Positions 24,856 to 34,446 of a stretch of 64,000 nucleotides of DNA are shown in pieces. The translations under genes were made by a program, and so were the position numbers. The notes below the pieces were generated by a model. That model saw only the letters and a program-made list of their open reading frames with translations. It searched no databases and was not told the origin of the DNA. Each line of letters opens with the position of its first letter. Positions within the stretch are counted from its first letter, which is position 1. The stretch is from Prochlorococcus marinus str. AS9601 (GTDB lineage: Bacteria > Cyanobacteriota > Cyanobacteriia > PCC-6307 > Cyanobiaceae): contig NC_008816.1 in the NCBI RefSeq assembly GCF_000015645.1, positions 62,001 through 126,000 on the forward strand, in the 5' to 3' direction.

Positions 24856-26072
24856 TATTTTTCATTTAAAAGTTTATCAAGCAAATCCCATCTATCTTTT
24901 GAAACGGGAATAAATGAAATTATTTCTTGAAAGTATGAACTTAATTGTAGTTTACTTGCTTCTGGTAATGTGATCCCTCTTGATCTCATATAAAAAAGTT
25001 CATCTTCATTTAATTGCGATATTGTAGCTCCATGTTTGCATTTGACGTCATCAGCAATTATTTCTAATTGAGGTTTGGTATCTATTTGTGCGAGATTTGA
25101 TAAAAGTAAATTCCTACTTAATTGAGAAGCATCAGTTTTCTGGGCAATTTTAGGAACTATTATTGAACCTTCAAATATTGCATGAGATTCATCGTCAGCA
25201 AGTGATTTGTTGATTTGATCTAGAAATCCATTTGGGCCATTAAAGTCTATTTTTGTATAAGTAGAAATTTGTTCGTCTTTTTTTGTTATTTGCATACCTT
25301 TAATATTGGTTTTAGCGTTTCCTTCAGATTGTGTAATACGAATTTCAAATCTTGCATAATTAAATTTGAAATGTAAAGATCCTAAATTGTATTCGCTATT
25401 TTTTCGTTGAATTACATTGAGAGAATTTAATAGATTTGATTTGTTTTCACCGTAAGAAACAACACCATGATTTACGGAACTATTTTCTTCTAAACAAAAG
25501 AACGTTGATTGAGATAATGAAGAGTTGTCTTTACCAAGATTTACTTGTAATAAATCAATATCACAATCCTTTTCTATAAATATTACCAGGGTTTTTGCGT
25601 TTAAAGAGTTACTTGATGAGTGACTAAAAATTTCAATAGGAGGAATTTCTGATCCACTTATTTTTAATCCCAAGGTATTTTTTGTACAGTTTAAAGACAG
25701 GTTTAGTAAGTCACTCCAATTTTCGTTGTGATCAAAACAAGATATCTGTTCCTTGATATATTTAACTAATTTATCCTCACTTAGTTGCTTTATTGAATAA
25801 TTTTCCTCTATTAAATCAATTTGGAAATTATTCCCAATTACTAACCTAATATTACTTTGAGAAATGTTCGGAAAAGGTGTATCAAATTTTGGATCTGTTT
25901 CATTGACCGAGTAGTCTAAAAACTCTGAAAATTTTGATTTATTTGAAAGTCTCCATTGTTCACTTTTAGGATTAGGGAGGGGACTTGATTGTAATTTATT
26001 TAGACAGATTTTTTGTATTTCTGTTTGATTATCAATCGATTTATTAGTTTTTATTTTTTCAATAATTTCCAT
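24855..26072 (-). CDS. sufD: Fe-S assembly protein SufD
   Basis: 405 residues. The SufB/D fold is a long right-handed beta-helix, seen here in the C-terminal half (for example FEGSIIVPKIAQKTDASQ, then DDVKCKHGATISQLNEDELF, where Cys and His lie in the position of the SufD cluster-site ligands). The terminal SRGI segment is also typical. It forms the scaffold with SufB and SufC. It lies four bases after sufC. The N-terminal third is poorly conserved, as in other SufD. Confidence 0.95.
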   Translation of the reverse strand: MEIIEKIKTNKSIDNQTEIQKICLNKLQSSPLPNPKSEQWRLSNKSKFSEFLDYSVNETDPKFDTPFPNISQSNIRLVIGNNFQIDLIEENYSIKQLSEDKLVKYIKEQISCFDHNENWSDLLNLSLNCTKNTLGLKISGSEIPPIEIFSHSSSNSLNAKTLVIFIEKDCDIDLLQVNLGKDNSSLSQSTFFCLEENSSVNHGVVSYGENKSNLLNSLNVIQRKNSEYNLGSLHFKFNYARFEIRITQSEGNAKTNIKGMQITKKDEQISTYTKIDFNGPNGFLDQINKSLADDESHAIFEGSIIVPKIAQKTDASQLSRNLLLSNLAQIDTKPQLEIIADDVKCKHGATISQLNEDELFYMRSRGITLPEASKLQLSSYFQEIISFIPVSKDRWDLLDKLLNEK

Positions 26073-26076
26073 TTAC

Positions 26077-26862
26077 TTAGGTCTCTTTTATAAAGTTATC
26101 AGTCCATTCATACCCTTTTTTCTCAAGCTCTAAAGCAAGATCACTCTCACCTGTTTTTATGATTTGTCCGTCTGACATTACATGGACATAATTTGGTTCA
26201 ATTTCATCTAATAATCTTTGATAGTGGGTAATAAGTATAATCCCAGTTTGTGCATTAGATATTTTTTTAATTCCTGAAGCCACTATCCTTAGAGCATCAA
26301 TATCTAGACCAGAATCGGTCTCATCTAATATTGCTATCTTGGGCTCAAGTAAAGCCATTTGCAGAATTTCATTTCTTTTTTTTTCACCTCCAGAAAATCC
26401 TTGATTTACACTCCTTGATAGGAATGCATGATCCATTTTCACAATTTCTAACTTTTCTTTAACTAATTCTTCAAAATCAAAAGTATCTAATTCTTCTTTG
26501 TTGAGGAATTTCCTTCTAGCATTAGTTGAAACTCTAAGAAACTCAAGATTACTTACACCTGGAATCTCAATTGGATATTGAAAACCAAGAAAAATTCCTG
26601 ATTGAGATCTCTCTTCAGGTTCTAGAGAGTTGATGTTTTCACCTAAAAATTTTATGTCGCCATTTGTAATATTATACGAGGGATGTCCTGCAATGATTTT
26701 CGAAAGAGTACTTTTGCCACATCCATTTCTTCCCATAATGGCATGGATTTCTCCAGGATAGACAGTAAGTGAAACCCCTTTTAAAATTGGAAGATTATCA
26801 GTAGATGCAGAGAGATTTTCAACTTCTAAAATTGGATCTGATTCTTTCATTTTACTTTGCAT
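26077..26862 (-). CDS. sufC: Fe-S assembly ATPase SufC
   Basis: 261 residues, an ABC ATPase without membrane domains. Walker [10 protein letters not shown] (44-52), signature [13 protein letters not shown] and Walker [13 protein letters not shown] are all intact, and the GEKKRNE signature is diagnostic of SufC. It powers structural changes in SufBCD. Twenty-one bases separate it from the end of sufB. Confidence 0.97.
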   Translation of the reverse strand: MQSKMKESDPILEVENLSASTDNLPILKGVSLTVYPGEIHAIMGRNGCGKSTLSKIIAGHPSYNITNGDIKFLGENINSLEPEERSQSGIFLGFQYPIEIPGVSNLEFLRVSTNARRKFLNKEELDTFDFEELVKEKLEIVKMDHAFLSRSVNQGFSGGEKKRNEILQMALLEPKIAILDETDSGLDIDALRIVASGIKKISNAQTGIILITHYQRLLDEIEPNYVHVMSDGQIIKTGESDLALELEKKGYEWTDNFIKET

Positions 26863-26883
26863 TTCACTTTAGAAATTGTTTAA

Positions 26884-28326
26884 TTAACCTACTGATCCCT
26901 CTAGTTTAAGTGCCAGTAACTTATCTGCTTCAGCAGCAAATTCCATAGGTAATTGATTAAATACATCTCTGCAAAAACCGCTGACCATCATAGATACTGC
27001 CTCCTCAAATTCTATACCTCTGCTTTGGAGATAAAAAAGTTGGTCTTCTGAGATTCTACATGTGCTTGCTTCATGCTCAATTTCAGAATTGGGTTGTTGA
27101 GATTTGATGTAAGGGAATGTATTTGCAGAAGCTTGATCCCCTATTAACATTGAATCACATTGACTGTAATTTCTTGATCCTGTAGCTTTTGTTCCCATTT
27201 TGACAAGACCCCTGTAGCTATTTTTTGAGTTACCTGCACTAATACCTTTGCTAACAATAGTTGATTTGGTCTTAGGACCAATATGTATCATTTTTGTGCC
27301 GGTATCTGCTTGCTGAAGATTATTGGTGAGAGCCACTGAATAAAATTCTCCTACAGATTCTTCCCCTAAAAGAAGACAGCTAGGATATTTCCATGTAATT
27401 GCAGACCCTGTTTCAACTTGAGACCAGCTAATTTTACTTCTCTTACCTAGACATTTTCCTCTCTTGGTGACAAAATTAAAAATTCCACCAATACCTTCTT
27501 CATCACCAGCATACCAATTTTGCACTGTTGAATATTTTATTGAGGCGTCGTCTAATGCTATAAGCTCCACAACTGCTGCATGTAGGGTATTTGTATCAAA
27601 CATTGGAGCTGTACAACCTTCTAGATAACTTACAGAACTTGATTCTTCAGCAATGATTAATGTTCTTTCGAATTGTCCTGAATCTCCACTATTAATTCTG
27701 AAGTAGGAAGATAGATCCATAGGGCAGGTAACACCTTTTGGGATATAAACAAAAGAACCATCACTAAAAACTGCAGAATTTAGTGCTGCAAAATAATTAT
27801 CACTAGCTGGAACTACTGTACCTAAATATTTTTCAATCAAATCCGCGTGATTTTTTACTGCTTCACTAATTGAGCAAAATATAACTCCATGTTCAGCAAG
27901 TTCTTCTCTAAAAGTTGTGGCTATAGAAACACTATCAAAGACGGCATCTACTGCTACATTTGTGAGTTTTTTTTGCTCCGTGAGGGGGATTCCTAATTTG
28001 TCAAAAGTCTCAAGAAGTTTGGGATCAACTTCATCTAAGCTAGAAATTTTCTCTTTTTGCTTTGGAGCAGAGTAATAAATAATATCTTGATAATCAATTT
28101 TTTTATATCCTAATGCTGCCCAATCAGGCTCTTTCATTTTTTGCCATCTTTTAAAGGCTTTTAATCTGAAATCAAGAAGAAATTTAGGCTCTTCTTTTTT
28201 CTGTGAAATTAATTTTATGATATCTTCATTTAATCCCTTTTCTATTTTTTCAGTTTCAATATCAGTAACGAAACCATATTTGTAAGGCTCTTTTACTACA
28301 TCTTTAACTAAATTTTCGTTGACCAT
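26884..28326 (-). CDS. sufB: Fe-S scaffold protein SufB
   Basis: 480 residues, standard length. The SufB family motifs are clear: [28 protein letters not shown], and [20 protein letters not shown] before [21 protein letters not shown], which holds the conserved cysteine and glutamate implicated in cluster formation. It is the first gene of sufBCDS and shares a 95-base divergent spacer with a 117-aa gene. No SufR-type binding palindrome (CAAC-N6-GTTG) was seen there. Confidence 0.97.
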   Translation of the reverse strand: MVNENLVKDVVKEPYKYGFVTDIETEKIEKGLNEDIIKLISQKKEEPKFLLDFRLKAFKRWQKMKEPDWAALGYKKIDYQDIIYYSAPKQKEKISSLDEVDPKLLETFDKLGIPLTEQKKLTNVAVDAVFDSVSIATTFREELAEHGVIFCSISEAVKNHADLIEKYLGTVVPASDNYFAALNSAVFSDGSFVYIPKGVTCPMDLSSYFRINSGDSGQFERTLIIAEESSSVSYLEGCTAPMFDTNTLHAAVVELIALDDASIKYSTVQNWYAGDEEGIGGIFNFVTKRGKCLGKRSKISWSQVETGSAITWKYPSCLLLGEESVGEFYSVALTNNLQQADTGTKMIHIGPKTKSTIVSKGISAGNSKNSYRGLVKMGTKATGSRNYSQCDSMLIGDQASANTFPYIKSQQPNSEIEHEASTCRISEDQLFYLQSRGIEFEEAVSMMVSGFCRDVFNQLPMEFAAEADKLLALKLEGSVG

Positions 28327-28421
28327 GTTATCAAAAATAACTTATTACAATTAGCTTTATATACTCTAACGAAAGATACCCCCAATATTGAGTTTTTTTC
28401 CTTTATTAAAACTAAAAATTA

Positions 28422-28775
28422 ATGTCTAATCATCTTGATCCCTTGTCTAACCTATTAAATATAGAAACTATTCAAGAAATTGATAATCTTGATCTACCTA
28501 TAATGCAGAAACATCATTTAAGAATTCTCGCTCATTGTCTTCAAATTTTAAAAATTATTAATTTAGATAATAGTTTGGAATATCAAAATAAAAATCCCCT
28601 GAGAGAATGGTGTGATGACCAATCCAAAAAATTTGATGATAAAAAATTTAGTGATCTTTTTTATAAGCAGTTAGAATCCACTTCTAAAAAATTAAGTGCT
28701 TTTTCAAAAAAAATAGGTAAAAGTATTCAGGATTTAGAGATAGATGATTTAGTACTTCTAGTTGAACAACGCTGA
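28422..28775 (+). CDS. Conserved hypothetical, divergent from suf operon
   Basis: 117 residues, all-alpha by composition, rich in lysine and aspartate, with no membrane segment. A central MQKHHLRILAHCLQILKII helix and a C-terminal LSAFSKKIGKSIQDLEIDDL are the most regular parts. It occupies the position of sufR in many cyanobacteria but is far shorter, lacks a recognisable winged helix and has a single usable cysteine pair at best, so I do not call it SufR. Function unknown. Confidence 0.7.
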   Translation: MSNHLDPLSNLLNIETIQEIDNLDLPIMQKHHLRILAHCLQILKIINLDNSLEYQNKNPLREWCDDQSKKFDDKKFSDLFYKQLESTSKKLSAFSKKIGKSIQDLEIDDLVLLVEQR

Positions 28776-29048
28776 ATTCTTTTTTATTTAACTGATCCCG
28801 AAGAAAAAATATATTTTTGTTGAGTCGTTAACAAATTCAGGTAATAAAATTTAAAAAAAAAGAAAATTAATTTACATTTCAAAAAGATCTGAAAATTAAT
28901 TAACTGCATTGATACCAACTGTTTTGAAGAGAAATATTAATTTTGAGAATTCTTTAGTAGTCAGAGGATCCTGACGACAGGCCAAAAAGACACACAATTC
29001 CTAAAAAAAAAGAACATACTGATCCCAAACAAAAACGGAGAATTTAAA
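28776..29048. other. Intergenic stretch with a small hairpin
   Basis: A 273-base non-coding gap before the DUF4912 gene. GTCAG at 28960-28964 and CTGAC at 28971-28975 form a five-base stem enclosing GGATC. No T-run follows, so it is not a classic terminator. The gap may hold a long leader for the downstream gene. No reading frame or tRNA was seen. Confidence 0.4.
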
Positions 29049-30149
29049 GTGGCTGATGGGATCATGAATAAAGATCAATTACTCTCACTAACCCTCAGAC
29101 AATTACGTCAAGAAGCAAGTAAATTATCGGTTCCGCTGTATAGTCGCAAAACAAAAGCTGTTTTAGTCGATTTAATACTTAAATATCAAGAAAAATCTAC
29201 AAAAAAAACCTACATTGTAGCTTCTCAGTCAAAACCTGAAGAAACTGCTGAGTCCAATTCTTTCAACAGTAGTGAAGAAGTTAAAACAAATGTAGTTTTC
29301 CTACCGCGAGATCCAGATTGGGCTTATGTTTTCTGGCAAATTTCTGATGCAGATAGAGAAAAAGCACAATCTTTAGGAGCCAATAAATTATGTTTACGAT
29401 TATTTGATGCATCTGGTTCTGAAGGAAGCAACTTGAATCAAGGAACACTTAGGGAGATAGCAGTTGATAGTTACAGTACTGAGTGGTACTTGCCGATCCC
29501 ACTTGCAGATAGAGATTATAAAGTTGAATTAGGTTACAAATATGGTTTTAACTGGATGTCATTGGCATTTTCTTCAATAAGCCATGTTCCTGGGTCTCAT
29601 CCCTCTGAGCAAATTCTTGATAAATTTGTGCCTTTTAATTTAGATTCTACTTCTGAGTCAATACCAGATATTTCTAATTCTGTTGTTTCAGAACAAAATG
29701 GTATGCATGAAAGGTTATACCAAGCAGCAACTAATATTCCTCTCAGAAGAAAAGTTGGTTCTGAAGAATTTATGGAAAACTTAAATTCAACAAACCTTAA
29801 CGATAATCTTACAGACTCAGGTGCTGGTAAATGGTCATCAGGTTTAAATGATTCTGGAAGCGGAATTGTTAAAAATAGATCTTTTTGGCTCGTTGCTGAT
29901 GCTGAATTAATTGTTTATGGAGCTACAGAGCCTTCTGCAAAACTAACAATAGGTGGAGAAGATGTACCTCTTGCTGCAGATGGTACTTTTAGAATTCAAG
30001 TTCCATTTAGAGACGGGACTCAAAAATATGATATTAAAGCTGTTGATGTGTCTGGTGAGCAAGAAAAAAGTATATCAATGAAATTTGATAGATCTACTCC
30101 ACTTGACGATACTAATGAAAAAGATAATGCTGAGACTGAATGGTTTTGA
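29049..30149 (+). CDS. DUF4912 domain protein with SAP-like N-terminus
   Basis: 366 residues from GTG at 29049, preceded by CGGAG seven bases upstream. Residues 8-46 look like a SAP-type helix-turn-helix (LLSLTLRQLRQEASKLSVPLYSRKTKAVLVDLI). The DUF4912 core follows around 80-185, with LPRDPDWAYVFWQIS and later W-Y-L-P-I-P. Near the C-terminus (270-345) is a small beta domain with YGATEPSAKLTIGGEDVPLAADGTF. DUF4912 proteins are widespread in cyanobacteria and of unknown function; a nucleic-acid role is suggested only by the SAP-like start. Confidence 0.78.
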   Translation: MADGIMNKDQLLSLTLRQLRQEASKLSVPLYSRKTKAVLVDLILKYQEKSTKKTYIVASQSKPEETAESNSFNSSEEVKTNVVFLPRDPDWAYVFWQISDADREKAQSLGANKLCLRLFDASGSEGSNLNQGTLREIAVDSYSTEWYLPIPLADRDYKVELGYKYGFNWMSLAFSSISHVPGSHPSEQILDKFVPFNLDSTSESIPDISNSVVSEQNGMHERLYQAATNIPLRRKVGSEEFMENLNSTNLNDNLTDSGAGKWSSGLNDSGSGIVKNRSFWLVADAELIVYGATEPSAKLTIGGEDVPLAADGTFRIQVPFRDGTQKYDIKAVDVSGEQEKSISMKFDRSTPLDDTNEKDNAETEWF

Positions 30150-30161
30150 TAAATTAAATTA

Positions 30162-30332
30162 ATGCTGAAAAAAATTGTAGCTTTTACCCCATTGTTTGGA
30201 GCATTAACTTTTCCATTAATAGTTCCAATTACAATTTCTAAATTTGGTGTTAACTACGGAATTCTTAGTGCATTATTAATTTCTTCATTATGGTTTATCG
30301 CTATGTTAAGAACTTCCGAAATGCCTCATTAA
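30162..30332 (+). CDS. Small two-span membrane protein, 56 aa
   Basis: ATG at 30162 to TAA at 30330-30332. Two hydrophobic helices (about 5-25 and 31-49) are separated by a short KFGVNYG turn, and the protein ends AMLRTSEMPH. It sits 12 bases after the DUF4912 stop and 33 bases before pgm, so it is probably cotranscribed. I recall similar small proteins in marine Synechococcus with the same end, but the function is unknown. Confidence 0.65.
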   Translation: MLKKIVAFTPLFGALTFPLIVPITISKFGVNYGILSALLISSLWFIAMLRTSEMPH

Positions 30333-30365
30333 TTTAGTTAGATTTTTGAAAGTTTTCTTAAAAAT

Positions 30366-32003
30366 ATGAATCAAGTTAGTGTAATTAATATTAATTCTCC
30401 TTTTTTAGATCAAAAACCAGGTACTTCTGGATTAAGAAAAAGTACTTTAAAGTTTCAGGAAGAACATTATCTAGAAGTTTTTATTGAAGCAATTTTACAA
30501 TCATTAGGAGATTTAAAAGGTTCAACATTAGTAGTTGGTGGTGATGGCAGATATGGCAATATTGAAGCAATAGAAAAAATTGTCCAAATATGCATTGCTC
30601 ATAAAGTTCAAAAGGTTATTGTTCCAAGATACGGATTATTATCTACTCCTGCGACCTCACATTTAATTAGAAAAGAAAACGCTATAGGTGGAATTATTCT
30701 TTCTGCAAGCCATAATCCTGGTGGGATTGATGGCGACTTTGGAGTGAAATTGAATATCTCGAATGGTGGTCCAGCTCCTGAGATAATTACTAATAAGATT
30801 TTTAAGTCTTCACAATTACTAACAAGTTATAAAATTTGTAAAATTCAATTACCTGATTTTAGTAAATATGGTACTTATCATTACGACGAAACTACCTTAG
30901 AAATTATTGATGGATTAACAGATTATTCTAATTTGATGGAGAAAATTTTTGACTTTGACCAAATTAGTGATTTTTTAAAAAAAGACTTCTCGTTAATCTT
31001 TGATGCAATGAATGCGGTTACAGGTCCATATGCAAAAAATATTTTTGTTGAAAAAATGGGTCTTGCACCAGATTGTGTCATGAATGGTAACCCGTTAAAA
31101 GATTTTGGAGGTTTACATCCTGATCCTAATCTTACTTACGCATCCCACTTGGCTGATTTGTTACTAAATAAAAAATCTTATAGTTTTGGTGCTGCATGCG
31201 ATGGAGATGGAGATAGGAATATGATTTTAGGAAGTGGATGTTTTGTAAATCCTAGTGATAGCCTTGCAGTTATCACTGCTAACACAAAATGTGTACCTGG
31301 TTATAAAGATGGTATTACAGGTGTGGCACGATCCATGCCAACCAGCTCAGCGGTTGATAATGTCGCGCGAGCATTAAATATACCTTGTTTCGAGACACCT
31401 ACTGGCTGGAAGTTTTTTGGTAATCTTTTAGATTCTAATTTAATTACTTTATGTGGAGAAGAAAGTTTCGGAACAGGTAGTAATCATGTGAGAGAAAAAG
31501 ATGGACTATGGGCAGTGTTGTATTGGTTACAAGTTTTAGCTGAGAAAAAATGTTCGGTAAGTGATTTGATGCAGAATCATTGGAAACAATTTGGTAGGAA
31601 TTATTATTCAAGACATGATTATGAGGCAATTTCCTCAAATATTGCTAATCAAATCTTTGGTAATCTAACTTCTTTACTCGAAAATTTAAAAGGAAATAGT
31701 TTTGCTGGCCATTTAGTTAAAGTTGCAGATAACTTTTCATATTTAGATCCCGTTGATAATTCCATAAGTGAAAATCAAGGTTTAAGATTGGTCCTTGATG
31801 ATAATTCTCGAGTAATTGTGCGCCTTTCTGGAACTGGAACTAAGGGTGCAACATTAAGACTTTACTTTGAGAAGTTTTTCGATCCTCAACAGAATCTTTC
31901 GTTAAATCCTCAGATCGCTTTGAAACCTCTAATAGATGATTTAGACGCTTTATTGAACATTTCAAAACTTACTCAAATGGAAAATCCTACAGTAATTACA
32001 TAG
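30366..32003 (+). CDS. pgm: Phosphoglucomutase, alpha-D-glucose type
   Basis: 545 residues, the long Pgm form. It interconverts glucose 1- and 6-phosphate, linking glycogen to central metabolism. LSASHNPGG near 112-120 contains the phosphoserine (Ser115). CDGDGDRNM binds the metal, ETPTGWKFFGNL and CGEESFGTGSNHVREKDG bind sugar, and RLSGTGTKGATLR binds phosphate. The start ATG at 30366 directly precedes the expected N-terminus. rarA follows after 33 bases. Confidence 0.96.
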   Translation: MNQVSVININSPFLDQKPGTSGLRKSTLKFQEEHYLEVFIEAILQSLGDLKGSTLVVGGDGRYGNIEAIEKIVQICIAHKVQKVIVPRYGLLSTPATSHLIRKENAIGGIILSASHNPGGIDGDFGVKLNISNGGPAPEIITNKIFKSSQLLTSYKICKIQLPDFSKYGTYHYDETTLEIIDGLTDYSNLMEKIFDFDQISDFLKKDFSLIFDAMNAVTGPYAKNIFVEKMGLAPDCVMNGNPLKDFGGLHPDPNLTYASHLADLLLNKKSYSFGAACDGDGDRNMILGSGCFVNPSDSLAVITANTKCVPGYKDGITGVARSMPTSSAVDNVARALNIPCFETPTGWKFFGNLLDSNLITLCGEESFGTGSNHVREKDGLWAVLYWLQVLAEKKCSVSDLMQNHWKQFGRNYYSRHDYEAISSNIANQIFGNLTSLLENLKGNSFAGHLVKVADNFSYLDPVDNSISENQGLRLVLDDNSRVIVRLSGTGTKGATLRLYFEKFFDPQQNLSLNPQIALKPLIDDLDALLNISKLTQMENPTVIT

Positions 32004-32036
32004 AATTGAAAGTAATAATTTTTTGATTTTATTTAT

Positions 32037-33326
32037 ATGCATTCAGAAAATTTATTTACTAATTATTCTCAAATAGAAAACAATGCACCTTTGGCAGATA
32101 AATTAAGACCAAAGAATTTGGAAGATTTTTTTGGTCAACAACCAATCCTGAATGAGAATTCGCTTTTAAGAAGTGCAATATTAAATGATAAGGTTAGTAA
32201 TTTTATTTTTTCTGGCCCTCCGGGTGTTGGAAAAACTACTCTAATTGAAATTATTTCTTTTAATACGCGGTCAAAATTAATTAGGTTAAATGCAGTATTA
32301 TCAAGTGTTAAAGAATTAAGAAATGAAATCGCTAATGCAAAAGATAGATTAATAAATTCAAAAAGAAAAACAATTTTATTTATCGATGAGGTTCATAGAT
32401 TTACATCACTTCAGCAAGATGCTTTATTACCTTCAATAGAAAATGGAACTATAACTTTTATTGGTGCTACAACTGAAAACCCTTTCTTTGCTGTTAATAA
32501 AGCGCTTGTTAGCAGGTCTCGTATTTTCACATTACTTCCTTTGGCAGAAAATGATTTACAGAAAATAATACAAAAAGTCATTAATCACTATTCAAAACAA
32601 AAAGATTCAAAAAAGGTTTATTTAACTCAAGATGCTATAAGTCATTTAATTAAATTTTCTGGCGGAGATGCAAGGACATTAATCAATGCGCTAGAGATGG
32701 CCATAGAAACAACTTCTGAAAATGATGCTAAAGAAATCAATATTAATCTCTCAATAGCAGAGGATGCACTACAAAAGAAAAATATTGTTTACGATAAAAA
32801 TGGTCAAAATCACTACGATGTAATAAGTGCCTTTATCAAGTCCATTAGAGGCTCTGATCCAGATGCAACTTTATTCTGGCTTGCCAATATGCTGGAGGCT
32901 GGTGAAGATCCTAATTTTATTTTTAGACGACTTCTTATATCTGCCAGTGAAGATATTGGAATAGCTGATCCTAATGCCATAGTAGTTGTACAATCCTGTT
33001 GTGATGCTTTCGATAGAGTTGGTTTTCCAGAAGGATTATATTTTTTAACGCAGGCTTCTTTATACTTAGCTATTTCTCTAAAAAGTAATAGTACGAAAAG
33101 TATTTTTAAAGCAATTGAAACAATCAAATCTACTAATGCTTTTGATGTTCCACTTCATTTAAAAAATAATTCTAATAGTTATGTAAATCCTCATAATTAT
33201 CCAGGTAATTGGGTCGTACAAGAATATCTTCCTAAATCTTTAAGAGGTTTCAAAATATGGGAACCAAATAATAATGGATGGGAAAAAACTCAATATGATG
33301 AACTGCTTAGAAGAAAAGAAAATTAA
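32037..33326 (+). CDS. rarA: Replication-associated recombination protein RarA (MgsA-type AAA+ ATPase)
   Basis: 429 residues, standard length. Walker A GPPGVGKTT lies at residues 60-68, Walker B is ILFIDEVHRF near 115-124, and the sensor-1 region is IGATTENPFF. The C-terminal MgsA tetramer domain includes YDVISAFIKSIRGSDPDATLFWLA and RRLLISASEDIG. It acts at stalled replication forks. Its TAA stop is embedded in the TTAA shared with the convergent phosphopantetheinyl transferase gene. Confidence 0.93.
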   Translation: MHSENLFTNYSQIENNAPLADKLRPKNLEDFFGQQPILNENSLLRSAILNDKVSNFIFSGPPGVGKTTLIEIISFNTRSKLIRLNAVLSSVKELRNEIANAKDRLINSKRKTILFIDEVHRFTSLQQDALLPSIENGTITFIGATTENPFFAVNKALVSRSRIFTLLPLAENDLQKIIQKVINHYSKQKDSKKVYLTQDAISHLIKFSGGDARTLINALEMAIETTSENDAKEININLSIAEDALQKKNIVYDKNGQNHYDVISAFIKSIRGSDPDATLFWLANMLEAGEDPNFIFRRLLISASEDIGIADPNAIVVVQSCCDAFDRVGFPEGLYFLTQASLYLAISLKSNSTKSIFKAIETIKSTNAFDVPLHLKNNSNSYVNPHNYPGNWVVQEYLPKSLRGFKIWEPNNNGWEKTQYDELLRRKEN

Positions 33327-33979
33327 AAATTTTTCGAACAACAAATAATCTCAGGATATAAAGAAGTTCTTTCTTCGTAGGCTAAAGCGATAGTCCAATT
33401 ATGGAAGTTAATCTGTGAATAATTTAAATGTATATTTTTCTTCTTATGAATTAATTCTTTAGGCTTTTCAAAAAATTGCCAATATTTAATGTCTTTAGCG
33501 ATTTTTCCGTGATCCCATTTTATAGCCGCTTCAACAGCACACCATTGATTTAATATCATATTTTTTGTTAAATAATTATTATGGTTTGATTTATTGGTAT
33601 GAAAAAAATATTTTTTTGCAAATTTTATATGGTTAAAATCTCTATCTGCTCTCTCAATATCAATACCTATTTTGCCTTTATGCCAGACTATAATAATGGC
33701 ATCTTTACAATGACTTAAACTGATATTTCCCATGCCAGAGGGTAAACTTGGAGGTTCTCCAGGTTGAGCATTAATTGGAATTTCTAGGGGGTCTAAATCA
33801 AAAAGTGTTGAAAGTGATTGGCGCAAATAAGCTCTTGTTTCTAAGAAAATCTTTGATCTTGAATTTGTTAGTTTTTTTGCAGTTTTAATTTCTTCTATAG
33901 TTGCGACATCTTGCACACCTTTAATCTCATAAAACCAAATTTTTGGTATTTTATATTCATACTCATTTAATAATTTCAA
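33323..33979 (-). CDS. Sfp/HetI-type 4'-phosphopantetheinyl transferase
   Basis: 218 residues from a TTG at 33979. It transfers the CoA phosphopantetheine arm to acyl carrier proteins. Motif IGIDIE (104-109) provides metal ligands, and WCAVEAAIKW (146-155) is the second signature with Glu150 and Lys154. FAKKYFF lies between them. The TTG lies exactly opposite the PrxQ ATG, leaving no spacer; a later non-ATG start could be used. In picocyanobacteria this is probably the enzyme that activates AcpP. Confidence 0.87.
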   Translation of the reverse strand: MKLLNEYEYKIPKIWFYEIKGVQDVATIEEIKTAKKLTNSRSKIFLETRAYLRQSLSTLFDLDPLEIPINAQPGEPPSLPSGMGNISLSHCKDAIIIVWHKGKIGIDIERADRDFNHIKFAKKYFFHTNKSNHNNYLTKNMILNQWCAVEAAIKWDHGKIAKDIKYWQFFEKPKELIHKKKNIHLNYSQINFHNWTIALAYEERTSLYPEIICCSKNF

Positions 33980-34446
33980 TGGCTCTTAAGGTTGGCGACA
34001 AAGCACCAGAATTTAAATTAAAAGATTCTTTTGAGAAAGAAGTTTCTCTTAGTGACTTTAAAGGTAAAAGAATAATACTATATTTTTATCCAAAAGATAA
34101 TACTCCTGGATGTACTAAAGAAGCATGTAACTTTAAAGAGAATTGGGATTTACTCCAAAAAAATAATATTGTTGTGCTTGGTATTAGTAAGGATAATGCA
34201 TCCTCTCATCAGAGGTTTATAGAAAAATTTAATTTACCTTTTATTCTTTTAACTGATCCTGAACCTTTCAAAGTTTCTTCTGATTACGATAGCTACGGTC
34301 TGAAAAAATTCATGGGAAAAGAATATATGGGAATGATGAGAAATACTTTTTTAATTGATACTGAAGGTAACATAGAAAAAATTTACTTAAAGGTAAAAGC
34401 AGCAATAATGGCTGATCATATAATTGCAGACCTTGGGTTAAGCTAA
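33979..34446 (+). CDS. bcp: Peroxiredoxin Q/BCP
   Basis: 155 residues from the ATG at 33979 (MALKVGDKAPEFKL); the frame stays open 12 codons further upstream, but that part does not fit the family. It is a thiol peroxidase reducing hydroperoxides with thioredoxin. The peroxidatic cysteine is Cys45 in TPGCTKEAC and the resolving cysteine is Cys50, the C-x(4)-C pattern of PrxQ. The 3' end overlaps convergent coaX by nine bases. Confidence 0.94.
   Translation: MALKVGDKAPEFKLKDSFEKEVSLSDFKGKRIILYFYPKDNTPGCTKEACNFKENWDLLQKNNIVVLGISKDNASSHQRFIEKFNLPFILLTDPEPFKVSSDYDSYGLKKFMGKEYMGMMRNTFLIDTEGNIEKIYLKVKAAIMADHIIADLGLS

Noticed and set aside
28422-28775. SufR (Fe-S-dependent repressor of suf)
   Set aside because: The position is right, but the protein is about half the usual length and lacks a winged helix and the cysteine cluster ligands.
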